Positions 40,771-49,625 are shown, counted from the stretch's first letter. The stretch is DNA of 64,000 nt from Mycolicibacterium diernhoferi (GCF_019456655.1 NZ_CP080332.1:5022001-5086000); one strand, 5' to 3'. Notes: generated from the sequence alone by a model not told the origin. Made by a program: numbers and translations.

Positions 40771-41763
40771 ATGCGAGTATTCGTCACGGGTGGCAGTGGA
40801 TTCGTCGGGCAGCACCTGATCGGGCGACTGGTCGGCGCGGGGCACGAGGTGCGCGCACTCGCCCGCACGGACCACGCCGCCGACCTGGTCGGCCGGGCCG
40901 GGGCGCAGCCGGTTCTCGGCGACCTGTCGGAACTGGTCGAAGGTGATCCACCACCGCGGTGGACGTCGGCACTGCACGGGGTCGACGCCGTCGTACACGG
41001 CGCCGCCCACATGGCGTTCTGGGGTCCCGATGACCTCTTCCGCCGCACCAACCTCGAGCCCAGCGTCGCCCTCCACCGGGTCGCCGCCTCGTCTGGGGTG
41101 AGCAGGTTCGTCTTGATCAGTGCCGCCAGCGTGGCCAGCGGCACCCAGCGCGCGCCGGTCGTCGACGAGCGCACCGATGAAGGTCGGCCCAATATCGCCT
41201 ACAGCCGCGTCAAGCTCGCCACCGAGCGCACCCTGCTCGGCGTGGACACCCCGACGATGACGACGGTGGCCCTTCGTCCCCCGTTCATCTGGGGTGCGGG
41301 CATGTCCACCCTGGCCGACTTCGTCGCCGCCGTGGAAGCGGGCCGGTTCAGCTGGATCGACAACGGCCGGCACACCGTCGACTTCGTCCACGTCGACAAC
41401 CTGACCGAGGCCGTCCGTCTCGCGCTCACCCGTGGCCGTGCCGGTCGCGCGTACTACGTCACCGACGGCACTCCCTTGCCGGCCCGCGAATTCTTCACCC
41501 CGCTGCTGGCAACCCAGGGCGCGGATGTGCGCGCGGCCCGCAGTGTGCCGTTCGCGGTGGCGGCCCCCCTCGGCGCGGTCTTCGAAGCGGGGGCACGCCT
41601 GTTGCGCCGACCCGAGCCACCGATGCTGACGAATTGGATCACCACGTTCATGGGCCGTGACCGCAGCTACGACATCACCGCGGCACGAAGCGAACTCGGC
41701 TACACACCGTCGGTCGACCTGGCCGACGGACTCGCGGAGATGGCCGACTCCCTCGCCCGCTGA
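40771..41763 (+). CDS. NAD-dependent epimerase/dehydratase family (extended SDR)
   Basis: 330 residues. Rossmann start MRVFVTGGSGFVGQHLIGRLVGAGHEVRAL; HGAAHMAFWG; SRFVLISAASV (Ser); AYSRVKLATE gives the active-site YxxxK; RPPFIWGAG; VHVDNLTEAVRLAL. It resembles 3-beta-hydroxysteroid dehydrogenase/dihydroflavonol-reductase-like extended SDRs. ATG 40771 follows GGAGAAG directly; ATGs 40755/40759 lie upstream in frame or near. Likely under the divergent MarR regulator. The substrate is unknown. It ends 1 bp before the convergent ligD stop. Confidence 0.87.
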   Translation: MRVFVTGGSGFVGQHLIGRLVGAGHEVRALARTDHAADLVGRAGAQPVLGDLSELVEGDPPPRWTSALHGVDAVVHGAAHMAFWGPDDLFRRTNLEPSVALHRVAASSGVSRFVLISAASVASGTQRAPVVDERTDEGRPNIAYSRVKLATERTLLGVDTPTMTTVALRPPFIWGAGMSTLADFVAAVEAGRFSWIDNGRHTVDFVHVDNLTEAVRLALTRGRAGRAYYVTDGTPLPAREFFTPLLATQGADVRAARSVPFAVAAPLGAVFEAGARLLRRPEPPMLTNWITTFMGRDRSYDITAARSELGYTPSVDLADGLAEMADSLAR

Positions 41764-41764
41764 G

Positions 41765-44056
41765 CTACTCCCACACCACCTCGTCCGGAGTCTTGTCCGG
41801 ACGCAGCCCCCGCCAGCTCGGCTGCCGCAACCGGCCGTCCGAGGTGCGCTCGCTGTAGCGCACCTCCCCCACCAGCTCCGGGCGCACGAACGTCACGCCC
41901 TTGGCGTCCGGGCCGGAAAGCCGCTTGGCGAACGGTGATTCGTCGGTTTCCAGCGGCTTCAGCGTGGCGCGTAGATCTTTGAGCATCTTCTCGGTGAATC
42001 CGGTACCCACCCGACCGGCGAAGTCGAGGCCGTCCGGACCCGGCACACCCACCACCAGGGCCCCGATCCCGCTGGTGCGTCCACCTTCACCGGCCCGCCA
42101 CCCGCCGATCACCACCTCCTGGCTGAGCCACAGCTTGTCCTTGATCCAGGACTGCGAGCGCCGGCCGGGTTGATAGGTGGAGTCCCGCTTCTTGGCGACC
42201 ACACCCTCCCACCGCCGCTCGGCCGCATACTCCAACGCCGCGGCACCGTCACCGGGCAACTGCGCCGGCACGATCAGGTTCCCCACCGATTCCAGTGTCT
42301 CCAGGATCCGTCGACGATCGGTGTACTTGGCGCGCAACAGGGATCGGCCGTCGAGATACAGGATGTCGAACGCCCAGAACTCGATGTTCCCGCCCGAAGC
42401 CCGGTTCTGCATCGCCCCGAAGCTGGGCACCCCGTCGTCGAGTGCGACCACCTCCCCGTCGAGAATGACGTGATGGTCGGCCAGATCGGCGGCCAACGCC
42501 CTCAGTTGCGGGTACTCCTGGGTCACGTCCCGCCCGCTGCGCGTACGCAGTTGCAGCGCACCGTGATCCGCGTCGACCAGCAGCCGGTAGCCGTCCCACT
42601 TCCCCTCGAACGCCCACGTCACCGAGTTCAACTTCGCCACCGAACCGTGGGTGGCCAGCATCGGTGCGAGGTCTTTGGCGCTCGGCTGCGCCTGGTCCTT
42701 CATCCGGTGCGCCAGCCAGTTCTTCCCGCCGGTCTGGATCAGCGCGTAACGACCCTGCACCTTGGCCCCGCGCAGCGTGACGATCACCTCGCCACCCTTG
42801 TCCGGGCCGTCCGGCGGGTTGTCCCGGAACTTCTCGGCCTCGTAGGTGCCGGAATCCCAGATGTACACCTCACCGCCGCCGTACTCACCCTTGGGGATCG
42901 AACCCTCGAACGAGGCATACTCCAGCGGGTGGTCCTCGGTGTGCACGGCCAGATGGTTGACCGCCGTGGTCTCGGGCAGGTTCTTCGGGATCGCCCAGGA
43001 CACCAACACCCCGTTGCGTTCCAACCGGAAGTCGTAGTGCAATCGCCGGGCATGGTGTTCCTGGATGACGAACGTGTTGTCCTGCCCGACCGCCGGCGCG
43101 GCCCTCGGCACCGGCTCCGGGGTCTTGGCGGCGTCGCGCATACTGCGGTAAGTGGTCAGCCGGTCGGATTCCGGCAGTGGCTCGTCGAGCCCCGCCAGCA
43201 GATCACCGTCGCGCTCAACCCGTTCCAGCACCTCGTCGAAACGCAGGTGCCGCAGGTCGGGGTCGGCGATCTCCTCCCAGGTCCGCGGCGCCGCCACCGT
43301 CGGCTCGTGGCGGCCGCGCATCGAGTACGGCGCGATGGTGGTCTTGGCGGCGCTGTTCTGGCTCCAGTCCAGGAACACCTTGCCCGTCCGCACGCTCTTG
43401 GTCATGGTGGCGGTGACCTGCTTGGGCATCGCCTTCTCCAGCGCCAGCGCAATGCGTTTGGCCAGCACCGAGGCGCCCTGCGAACTGATCGGCTCGGCCA
43501 GCGGCACGTACAGGTGCAGCCCCTTGCTGCCGCTGGTCAACGGATACGCCGTCAGGCCGATGTCCTCGACGTACCCCTTCACCTCGTGGGCGACCTCGCA
43601 GAGCTGACGGAACGTGACGTCCTCGCCGGGGTCCAGATCGAACACGATGCGGGTGGCCGGCCCGGGATCACCAAAAATCTCACCTGCCCCGCTGCGCCCG
43701 CCCGATGAGAACCGCCACTGCGGGACATGCACTTCCAGTGAGGCCTGCTGGGCGATCCAGGCCAGCCCCTCGGCGGTGTCGATGACGGGGTAGGTGGTGG
43801 TGCCCGACCGGTGGGTCACCGAGCCGCGGTCCAGCCAGTCCGGCGCCGAGGAGGCGAGTTGTTTCTCGAAGAACTCGGGTTGTTCGACGCCGTTGGGCCA
43901 CCGTTTGCGGGTGACCGGGCGCCCGGCGATGTGTGGCAGCATGGCGTCGGCGACGGCCAGGTAGTAGTCGAACACCTCGGCCTTGGTGGTGCCGACAGCC
44001 GGATAGAGCACTTTGTCCGGATTGGTCAGTTTGACCCGGCCGAAGCGCTCCACCAC
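41765..44056 (-). CDS. ligD: Multifunctional ATP-dependent DNA ligase LigD (NHEJ)
   Basis: 763 residues, three modules in the mycobacterial order POL-PE-LIG. Polymerase/primase (about 1-290): VFDLDPGEDVTF metal site, TSGSKGLHLYVPL. 3'-phosphoesterase (about 310-455): FVIQEHHARRLHYDFRLERNGVLVSWAIPK, HPLEYASFEGSIPKGEYGGG. Ligase (about 470-763): nucleotidyl-lysine K486 in FEGKWDGYR, then LDGEVVALDD, FWAFDILYLDG, EGVVAKKRDSTY, WIKDKLW. Repairs double-strand breaks together with Ku, encoded 31 bp away on the other strand. Start GTG 44056. Confidence 0.97.
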   Translation of the reverse strand: MVERFGRVKLTNPDKVLYPAVGTTKAEVFDYYLAVADAMLPHIAGRPVTRKRWPNGVEQPEFFEKQLASSAPDWLDRGSVTHRSGTTTYPVIDTAEGLAWIAQQASLEVHVPQWRFSSGGRSGAGEIFGDPGPATRIVFDLDPGEDVTFRQLCEVAHEVKGYVEDIGLTAYPLTSGSKGLHLYVPLAEPISSQGASVLAKRIALALEKAMPKQVTATMTKSVRTGKVFLDWSQNSAAKTTIAPYSMRGRHEPTVAAPRTWEEIADPDLRHLRFDEVLERVERDGDLLAGLDEPLPESDRLTTYRSMRDAAKTPEPVPRAAPAVGQDNTFVIQEHHARRLHYDFRLERNGVLVSWAIPKNLPETTAVNHLAVHTEDHPLEYASFEGSIPKGEYGGGEVYIWDSGTYEAEKFRDNPPDGPDKGGEVIVTLRGAKVQGRYALIQTGGKNWLAHRMKDQAQPSAKDLAPMLATHGSVAKLNSVTWAFEGKWDGYRLLVDADHGALQLRTRSGRDVTQEYPQLRALAADLADHHVILDGEVVALDDGVPSFGAMQNRASGGNIEFWAFDILYLDGRSLLRAKYTDRRRILETLESVGNLIVPAQLPGDGAAALEYAAERRWEGVVAKKRDSTYQPGRRSQSWIKDKLWLSQEVVIGGWRAGEGGRTSGIGALVVGVPGPDGLDFAGRVGTGFTEKMLKDLRATLKPLETDESPFAKRLSGPDAKGVTFVRPELVGEVRYSERTSDGRLRQPSWRGLRPDKTPDEVVWE

Positions 44057-44087
44057 ATGAGCGTATTACCCGCTGTTACCGTTACCT

Positions 44088-44990
44088 ATGCGGTCGATCT
44101 GGAAAGGCTCGGTCTCCTTCGGTCTGGTCAACGTGCCGGTCAAGGTTTACAGCGCGACCGAGGACCACGACATCAAGTTCCACCAGGTGCACGCGAAGGA
44201 CAACGGGCGCATCCGCTACAAGCGGGTGTGCGAAGTCTGCGGCGAGGTGGTCGAGTACCGCGACATCGCGCGGGCCTACGACTCCGATGACGGGCAGACG
44301 GTCATCATCACCGACGAGGACATCGCCACGCTGCCCGAGGAACGCAGCCGCGAGATCGAGGTGGTCGAGTTCGTCCCCGCCGATCAGCTCGACCCGATGA
44401 TGTACGACAAGAGCTACTTCCTGGAACCCGATTCGAAGTCCACCAAATCGTATGTCCTGCTGGCCAAGACACTGGCCGAGACGGATCGGGTGGCGATCGT
44501 GCACTTCGCGTTGCGCAACAAGACCCGACTGGCGGCGTTGCGGGTCAAGGACTTCAGCAAGCGCGACGTCATGGTGATCCACACCCTGCTGTGGCCCGAC
44601 GAGATCCGCGACCCGGACTTCCCGTCGCTCGACAAGGAAGTCGACATCAAGGCCGCGGAGTTGAAGATGGCCGGCCAGGTCGTCGAATCCATGACCGACG
44701 ACTTCAAACCCGATCAGTTCCGCGACGACTACCAGGAACAGCTGCACGAACTGGTACAGGCGAAACTCGAAGGTGGCGAAGCGTTTACCGTCGAGGAGCA
44801 GCCCACCGACCTGGACGAGACCGAGGACGTGTCCGATCTGCTGGCCAAGCTGGAGGCCAGCGTGAAGGCCCGCGAATCGAGCAAGTCCGACACCGAGAAG
44901 GCCCCCGCGAAAAAGGCCGCCGCCAAGAAGGCGCCGGCGAAGAAGGCCGCCAAGAAGTCACCGGCCAAGAAGGCCGCCGCGAAGAAATAG
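44088..44990 (+). CDS. ku: Ku end-binding protein
   Basis: 300-residue bacterial Ku, a homodimeric ring that threads DNA ends and recruits LigD. Core: RSIWKGSVSFGLVNVPVKVYSATEDHDIKFHQVHAKD, RIRYKRVCEVCGEVVEYRDIARAY, YFLEPD..KSYVLLAKTLAET. The C-terminal tail (from about 262) is a lysine/alanine repeat of the type APAKKAAAKK, the flexible DNA-binding extension known to aid threading in mycobacterial Ku. ATG 44088 has TACCGT ending 5 nt upstream. Confidence 0.97.
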   Translation: MRSIWKGSVSFGLVNVPVKVYSATEDHDIKFHQVHAKDNGRIRYKRVCEVCGEVVEYRDIARAYDSDDGQTVIITDEDIATLPEERSREIEVVEFVPADQLDPMMYDKSYFLEPDSKSTKSYVLLAKTLAETDRVAIVHFALRNKTRLAALRVKDFSKRDVMVIHTLLWPDEIRDPDFPSLDKEVDIKAAELKMAGQVVESMTDDFKPDQFRDDYQEQLHELVQAKLEGGEAFTVEEQPTDLDETEDVSDLLAKLEASVKARESSKSDTEKAPAKKAAAKKAPAKKAAKKSPAKKAAAKK

Positions 44991-45007
44991 CTGCTGTGCG
45001 AAACGCG

Positions 45008-45080
45008 TGCTCCGGGAAGGAATTGAACCTTCACCGGGACCTTATAAGGGTCCTGCTCTGACCAACTGAGCTACCGGAGC
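45008..45080 (-). tRNA. tRNA-Ile (anticodon UAU)
   Basis: 73-nt cloverleaf on the minus strand: acceptor GCTCCGG/CCGGAGC with discriminator A, D-arm GCTC-AGTTGGTCA-GAGC, anticodon stem GGACC/GGTCC with loop CTTATAA (anticodon TAT), variable CGGT, T-arm GAAGG-TTCAATT-CCTTC. CCA is not encoded. The loop reads AUA isoleucine codons. Located 17 bp after ku. Confidence 0.9.
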
Positions 45081-45095
45081 GAAAGATGGCGCTCC

Positions 45096-45162
45096 CTCAG
45101 TGGGTTCGAGACGTCGTCAGCCGCCGCTGTGCCCCACTGAGCCGACGACGGGTATCTCGAAC
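45096..45162 (+). other. Possible H-type pseudoknot element
   Basis: Four blocks in the order A-B-A'-B': A CTCAGTGGG (45096-45104) pairs A' CCCACTGAG (45133-45141). B GTTCGAG/CGTCGTC (45104-45118) pairs B' GACGACG/CTCGAAC (45144-45162). Because A' lies inside the B-B' loop, the stems interlock. No coding frame is evident. It lies between the tRNA and the KstR box. Confidence 0.45.
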
Positions 45163-45236
45163 ATGGACCGAGTAAAACCGGTGTCCGCACCGGTGTCAAC
45201 GGCCCGGATCGCCCGAAACTGGCCACCCGGCCAAAT

Positions 45237-45250
45237 TAGAACGTGTTCCA
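45237..45250 (+). promoter_or_regulatory. KstR-type operator
   Basis: TAGAACGTGTTCCA matches TNNAACNNGTTNNA at every fixed position. It is 64 bp before the SDR start, upstream of a TACCGT hexamer at 45282-45287. The half-sites are the same as in the 18340 box except for one base. Confidence 0.7.
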
Positions 45251-45313
45251 GAAATCACCCACCCCGCTCGCACGGCCTTGCTACCGTGACGCCGACACAG
45301 AGATGAGGCATGC

Positions 45314-46105
45314 ATGATCCTGGATAAATTCCGACTCGACGATCAGGTGGCGGTCGTCACCGGGGCCGGCCGCGGACTGGGCGCCGCCATCGCCGTCGCA
45401 TTCGCCGAAGCCGGTGCGGACGTGCTGATCGCGGCCCGCACCCAGGCCCAACTCGAGGAGGTTGCCGAGCAGGTGGCCGCGACCGGGCGGCGGGCCCACA
45501 TCGTGGTGGCCGACCTGGCCCACCCGGAATCCACGGCCTCCCTCGCACAGCAGGCCGTGGAGGCGTTCGGGAAACTAGACATCGTCGTCAACAACGTCGG
45601 CGGCACCATGCCCGGGCCACTGCTGAACACGTCCACCAAGGACCTCAAGGACGCCTTCACCTTCAACGTGGGCACCGCGCACGCGCTGACCACCGCCGCG
45701 GTCCCGCTGATGCTGGAGCATTCCGGCGGCGGGTCCATCATCAACATCACCTCCACGATGGGCCGGTTGGCCGGACGCGCCTTCGCGGCCTACGGCACCG
45801 CCAAGGCCGCGCTCGCGCACTACACCCGACTGTCCGCACTGGACCTGTGCCCGCGGATCCGGGTCAACGCGATCGCCCCCGGATCGATCCTCACCTCGGC
45901 ACTGGACGTGGTGGCCTCCAACGAGGCGCTGCGCGGCCCGATGGAGAAGGCCACCCCGATGCGCCGCCTCGGCGACCCCACCGATATCGCCGCGGCCGCG
46001 GTCTATCTGGCGTCACCGGCGGCGAGCTATCTGACCGGCAAGACCCTCGAGGTCGACGGCGGCCTCACCTTCCCCAACCTCGACCTGCCGATCCCCGACC
46101 TGTAA
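45314..46105 (+). CDS. Short-chain dehydrogenase (Rv0927c-like)
   Basis: 263-residue classical [65 protein letters not shown] (Ser-Tyr-Lys), [19 protein letters not shown]-terminal [17 protein letters not shown]. Sequence and downstream neighbour match M. tuberculosis Rv0927c-Rv0926c. The KstR box suggests steroid-linked expression; 3-oxo/3-hydroxy-acyl or steroid substrates are possible but not shown. ATG 45314 has GAGG 5 nt upstream. It is co-directional with the next gene (8 bp gap). Confidence 0.9.
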   Translation: MILDKFRLDDQVAVVTGAGRGLGAAIAVAFAEAGADVLIAARTQAQLEEVAEQVAATGRRAHIVVADLAHPESTASLAQQAVEAFGKLDIVVNNVGGTMPGPLLNTSTKDLKDAFTFNVGTAHALTTAAVPLMLEHSGGGSIINITSTMGRLAGRAFAAYGTAKAALAHYTRLSALDLCPRIRVNAIAPGSILTSALDVVASNEALRGPMEKATPMRRLGDPTDIAAAAVYLASPAASYLTGKTLEVDGGLTFPNLDLPIPDL

Positions 46106-46113
46106 GGACCGCC

Positions 46114-47202
46114 ATGACCATTCGCGTCGCCGCGATCGGCACCGGAAACGTCGGCCGCCATGCCCTGGCCCAACTCATCAACGACGAGCGGTACGAACTG
46201 ACCGGGGTCTGGGTGTCCTCGGCAGCCAAGGCCGGCAAGGACGCCGGTGAACTCGCCGGACTGCAGGTCCGCACCGGCATCACCGCCACCGACGATCTCG
46301 ACGAGATCCTCGCCGCCAAGCCGGACTGCGCGGTCTACACCGCGATGGCGGACAACCGGCTGCCCGATGCACTGGAGGATTACCGGCGGATCCTGGCCGC
46401 CGGGGTCAACGTGGTGGGCAGCTCCGCGGTGTTCCTGCAGTACCCGTGGCAAGTGCTGCCGGCCGAACTCGTCACCCCGATCGAGGATGCCGCGAAAGCC
46501 GGATCTGCGGCCATATTCGTCAATGGCATCGATCCCGGTTTTGCGAATGATCTTCTGCCCCTTGCCCTTGCGGGCACCTGCCAGAGCATCGAGCAGATCC
46601 GGTGCATGGAGATCGTGGATTACGCCACCTACGACAGTGCCACCGTGATGTTCGATGTGATGGGTTTCGGCAAGAGCACCGACGAGTTGCCCATGTTGTT
46701 GCAGCCCGGCGTGCTCAGTCTGGCCTGGGGCTCGGTGGTCCGACAACTGGCGGCCGGACTCGGGATCGAACTCGACGAGGTCACCGAGACCCATGTCCGG
46801 GTCCCGGCGCCGGAGGACTTCGAGGTCGCGGCCGGGCACATCCCGAAAGGATCGACGGCGGCGATGCGTTTCGAGGTCCGCGGCATGGTCGGCGACCATC
46901 CCGCCGTGGTGCTCGAACATGTCACCCGGCTGCGCGCCGATCTGTGCCCCGACTGGCCGCAGCCGGCGCAGGAGGGCGGGTCCTACCGAGTCGAGCTCAC
47001 CGGCGAACCGTCCTATGCGCTCGACCTGTGCCTGAGCAGCCGCAAGGGCGACCACAACCACGCCGGACTGGCGGCCACCGCCGCCCGGGTGGTCAACGCG
47101 ATACCCGCTGTCGTCGCCGCCGATCCCGGCATCCGGACCACCCTGGACCTGCCGCTCATCACCGGAAAAGGGTTGTACGCCGGACCTCGGCCCACCGCAT
47201 GA
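46114..47202 (+). CDS. DapB-like NAD(P)-binding oxidoreductase (Rv0926c-like)
   Basis: 362 residues. N-terminal Rossmann: IRVAAIGTGNVGRHALAQLINDERYELTGVWVSS; then DEILAAKPDCAVYTAM, GVNVVGSSAVFLQYP. The C-terminal two thirds (ANDLLPLALAG, ATVMFDVMGFGKSTDELPMLLQPGVL) belong to the 2,4-diaminopentanoate dehydrogenase/dihydrodipicolinate reductase-like group found in mycobacteria, not true DapB. Reaction unknown. Eight bases after the SDR, so probably co-transcribed from the KstR-marked promoter. Confidence 0.85.
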   Translation: MTIRVAAIGTGNVGRHALAQLINDERYELTGVWVSSAAKAGKDAGELAGLQVRTGITATDDLDEILAAKPDCAVYTAMADNRLPDALEDYRRILAAGVNVVGSSAVFLQYPWQVLPAELVTPIEDAAKAGSAAIFVNGIDPGFANDLLPLALAGTCQSIEQIRCMEIVDYATYDSATVMFDVMGFGKSTDELPMLLQPGVLSLAWGSVVRQLAAGLGIELDEVTETHVRVPAPEDFEVAAGHIPKGSTAAMRFEVRGMVGDHPAVVLEHVTRLRADLCPDWPQPAQEGGSYRVELTGEPSYALDLCLSSRKGDHNHAGLAATAARVVNAIPAVVAADPGIRTTLDLPLITGKGLYAGPRPTA

Positions 47203-47296
47203 GGACAGCGGGCGGCTACGGCCGTGCAGGGACCGGTCGCCGGTGAAGCCGGCGCCACCCACCTGTTGACCACAGCAGATTTCGGCTAACCTAACT

Positions 47297-47317
47297 TTTC
47301 TATTCGCCAGATAGAAA
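47297..47317. promoter_or_regulatory. mntH operator candidate
   Basis: TTTCTAT-7 nt-ATAGAAA is a perfect dyad 9 bp before the mntH start. It is preceded by GGCTAACCTAA (47284-47294), which looks like half of the IdeR/MntR-family box (TTAGGTTAGGCTAACCTAA). A DtxR-type metalloregulator probably acts here. Confidence 0.6.
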
Positions 47318-47326
47318 GGCGCTGGG

Positions 47327-48556
47327 TTGCTGCGGGAAACCACTGCCTCGGGTGCCCGGCCGGGCTGGTATCTGCTCGGGCCGGCTTTCGTCGCGGCCAT
47401 CGCCTATGTCGACCCCGGCAACGTGGCCGCGAACGTCAGTGCCGGCGCGCAGTACGGATTCCTGCTGGTCTGGGTCATCCTGGTGGCCAACGTGATGGCG
47501 GGTCTGGTGCAGTTCCTGTCCGCCAAGCTGGGCCTGGTGACCGGCCGCTCCCTACCCGAGGCCGTCGCCGATCACACCCGCACGCGGACCCGCATCGCCT
47601 ACTGGATCCAGGCCGAGCTGGTCGCCATGGCCACCGATCTGGCCGAGATCGTCGGCGGGGCCATCGCGCTGTATCTGCTGTTCGACCTGCCGCTGCTGGT
47701 GGGCGGCATCATCACCGGTGCGGTCTCGCTCGGGCTGCTGGCCGTGCAGAACCGCCGCGGTCAGCAGGTGTTCGAACGGGTGATCACCGGCCTGCTGCTG
47801 ATCATCGCGATCGGCTTCCTCACCAGTCTGTTCGTCGCCCCGCCCACAGCCTCCGAGGTGGCCTCGGGCCTACTCCCCCGGTTCGACGGAGCCGAGAGCG
47901 TACTGCTGGCCACCGCCATGCTCGGCGCCACGGTGATGCCGCACGCGGTGTACCTGCACTCCGGGCTGGCCCGGGACCGGCACGGACACCTCGAGCCGGG
48001 TCCGGCGCGCAAACGCCTGCTGCGCATCACCAAATACGACGTCGGTGCGGCCATGCTGGTCGCCGGCGCGGTGAACCTGGCCATGCTGCTGGTGGCGGCG
48101 ACCAACCTGCAGGGCATGGAGAACACCAACTCGATCGAGGGCGCGCACGCCGCGGTCAGCAGCGAGCTCGGACCGACGGTGGCACTGTTCTTCGCGATCG
48201 GTCTGCTGGCGTCCGGGTTGGCCTCCACCTCGGTCGGCGCCTACGCCGGCGCGATGATCATGTCCGGTCTGCTCAGGCGCAACTACCCGCTGCTACTGCG
48301 CCGACTGGTCACCCTGATCCCGGCACTGGTCATCCTGGCCATCGGCGTGGACCCCAGCCGAGCGCTGGTGCTCTCCCAGGTGGTGCTGTCCTTCGGCATC
48401 CCGTTCGCCCTGATCCCGTTGATCCGACTGACCAGCAACCGGACCCTGATGGGCGCGGACGCCAACCACCGGGTGACGACGGGCCTAGGCTGGCTGGTGG
48501 CCGGTGTGATCACCGTGCTGAACGTCGTACTGATCTATCTGACCGTCCGGGGCTGA
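47327..48556 (+). CDS. mntH: Nramp-family Mn(II)/H+ transporter MntH
   Basis: Proton-coupled divalent metal importer, 409 residues, 11 helices. Helix 1 metal motif AAIAYVDPGNVAANVSAG (DPGN), helix 6 LLATAMLGATVMPHAVYLHSGL (MPH), and the loop YWIQAELVAMATDLAEIVGGAIALYLLF. Orthologue of M. tuberculosis Rv0924c; the next gene matches Rv0923c. Start TTG 47327, no better codon in frame before helix 1. Control by a DtxR-type regulator is likely (see operator). Confidence 0.95.
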   Translation: MLRETTASGARPGWYLLGPAFVAAIAYVDPGNVAANVSAGAQYGFLLVWVILVANVMAGLVQFLSAKLGLVTGRSLPEAVADHTRTRTRIAYWIQAELVAMATDLAEIVGGAIALYLLFDLPLLVGGIITGAVSLGLLAVQNRRGQQVFERVITGLLLIIAIGFLTSLFVAPPTASEVASGLLPRFDGAESVLLATAMLGATVMPHAVYLHSGLARDRHGHLEPGPARKRLLRITKYDVGAAMLVAGAVNLAMLLVAATNLQGMENTNSIEGAHAAVSSELGPTVALFFAIGLLASGLASTSVGAYAGAMIMSGLLRRNYPLLLRRLVTLIPALVILAIGVDPSRALVLSQVVLSFGIPFALIPLIRLTSNRTLMGADANHRVTTGLGWLVAGVITVLNVVLIYLTVRG

Positions 48557-48566
48557 TCTGAACCAC

Positions 48567-49625
48567 GTGCTGAAGCATCTGTATTTCGCGTACGGATCCA
48601 ATCTGTGCATGCGGCAGATGGCGCGGCGCTGCCCCGATGCCGTCGACCCCCGGCCGGCCACCCTGGCCGACCACGACTGGCTGATCAACGAGCGCGGGGT
48701 GGCGACCGTCGAACCGGCCGCCGGCGCCGTCGTGCACGGTGTGCTGTGGCGCGTGAGCGATCACGACCTCACGGTGCTCGACAGCGCCGAGGGTGTCCCG
48801 GTCCGCTACCGCCGCGACCGCCTGCAGGTACACACCGCCGCGGGCCCGGACCCCGCCTGGGTCTACATCGACCCGCGGGTCGAGCCCGGCCCGCCACGGC
48901 CCGGGTACCTGGAACGCATCATCGACGGGGCGCGCCATCACGGACTACCCCAACGATGGCTCGATTTCCTGCACCGGTGGGATCCGGCGACCTGGCCCAG
49001 CCGGGACACCCACCCTGATCCGGCTGCCCCGCAATCCCTTTCCGAGCTCCTCGGCGATCCGGATGTCGTCGAGGACGCCACCTTGGCGTCCCGGTTCGGG
49101 TTTCTGGCCATCCACGGCGGTGGGCTGGAACAGATGACCGACGTCATCGCCGAACGCGCTGCCCGCGCCTGCGGCGCCTCCGTGTACACGGTGCGCCATC
49201 CCGGTGGTTACCCGCACCACCTGGCCTCCCGGCTCTACCGGCCCGCCGAGTCCGGCGCGCTGGCCGCGTTCCTGGACCACGTCGACACGGTGATCTCGCT
49301 GCACGGCTACGGCCGCATCGGGCGCAGCACCCACCTGCTGGCGGGCGGCGGCAACCGGGAGCTGGCCGGGCATCTGGCCCGCCACCTCAGCGTGCCCGGC
49401 CACCAGCTGATCACCGATCTGGACACCATCCCCCGCGAACTACGCGGTGTGCACCCGGACAACCCGGTGAACCTGCCGCGCCGGGGCGGTGTCCAGCTCG
49501 AACTGCCGCCCCGGGTGCGTGGCATCAGCCCCCGCAGCGGGATGGCGAACGAGGACGGCCTCGCCCCGCCGACAGCGGCGCTGATCGACGGCCTGGCCGC
49601 AGCAGCCAGAGCCTGGTCACCCTGA
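48567..49625 (+). CDS. Gamma-glutamyl cyclotransferase-like + poly-gamma-glutamate hydrolase-like fusion (Rv0923c-like)
   Basis: 352 residues in two domains. Residues 1-115: GGCT fold with LYFAYGSNLCMRQMARRCP (YGSN loop), GVLWRVSDHDLTVLDSAEGVPVRYRRDRL. Residues about 155-350: poly-gamma-glutamate hydrolase (PghP/YjqB-like) domain with FLAIHGGGLEQMTDVIAERAA, HPGGYPHHLASRLYRP, VISLHGYGRIGRSTHLLAGGGNREL, whose His residues are likely zinc ligands. Both halves act on gamma-glutamyl bonds. Starts with GTG 48567, 10 bp after mntH. The natural substrate is unknown; candidates include the polyglutamate tails of coenzyme F420 or folate. Confidence 0.85.
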   Translation: MLKHLYFAYGSNLCMRQMARRCPDAVDPRPATLADHDWLINERGVATVEPAAGAVVHGVLWRVSDHDLTVLDSAEGVPVRYRRDRLQVHTAAGPDPAWVYIDPRVEPGPPRPGYLERIIDGARHHGLPQRWLDFLHRWDPATWPSRDTHPDPAAPQSLSELLGDPDVVEDATLASRFGFLAIHGGGLEQMTDVIAERAARACGASVYTVRHPGGYPHHLASRLYRPAESGALAAFLDHVDTVISLHGYGRIGRSTHLLAGGGNRELAGHLARHLSVPGHQLITDLDTIPRELRGVHPDNPVNLPRRGGVQLELPPRVRGISPRSGMANEDGLAPPTAALIDGLAAAARAWSP

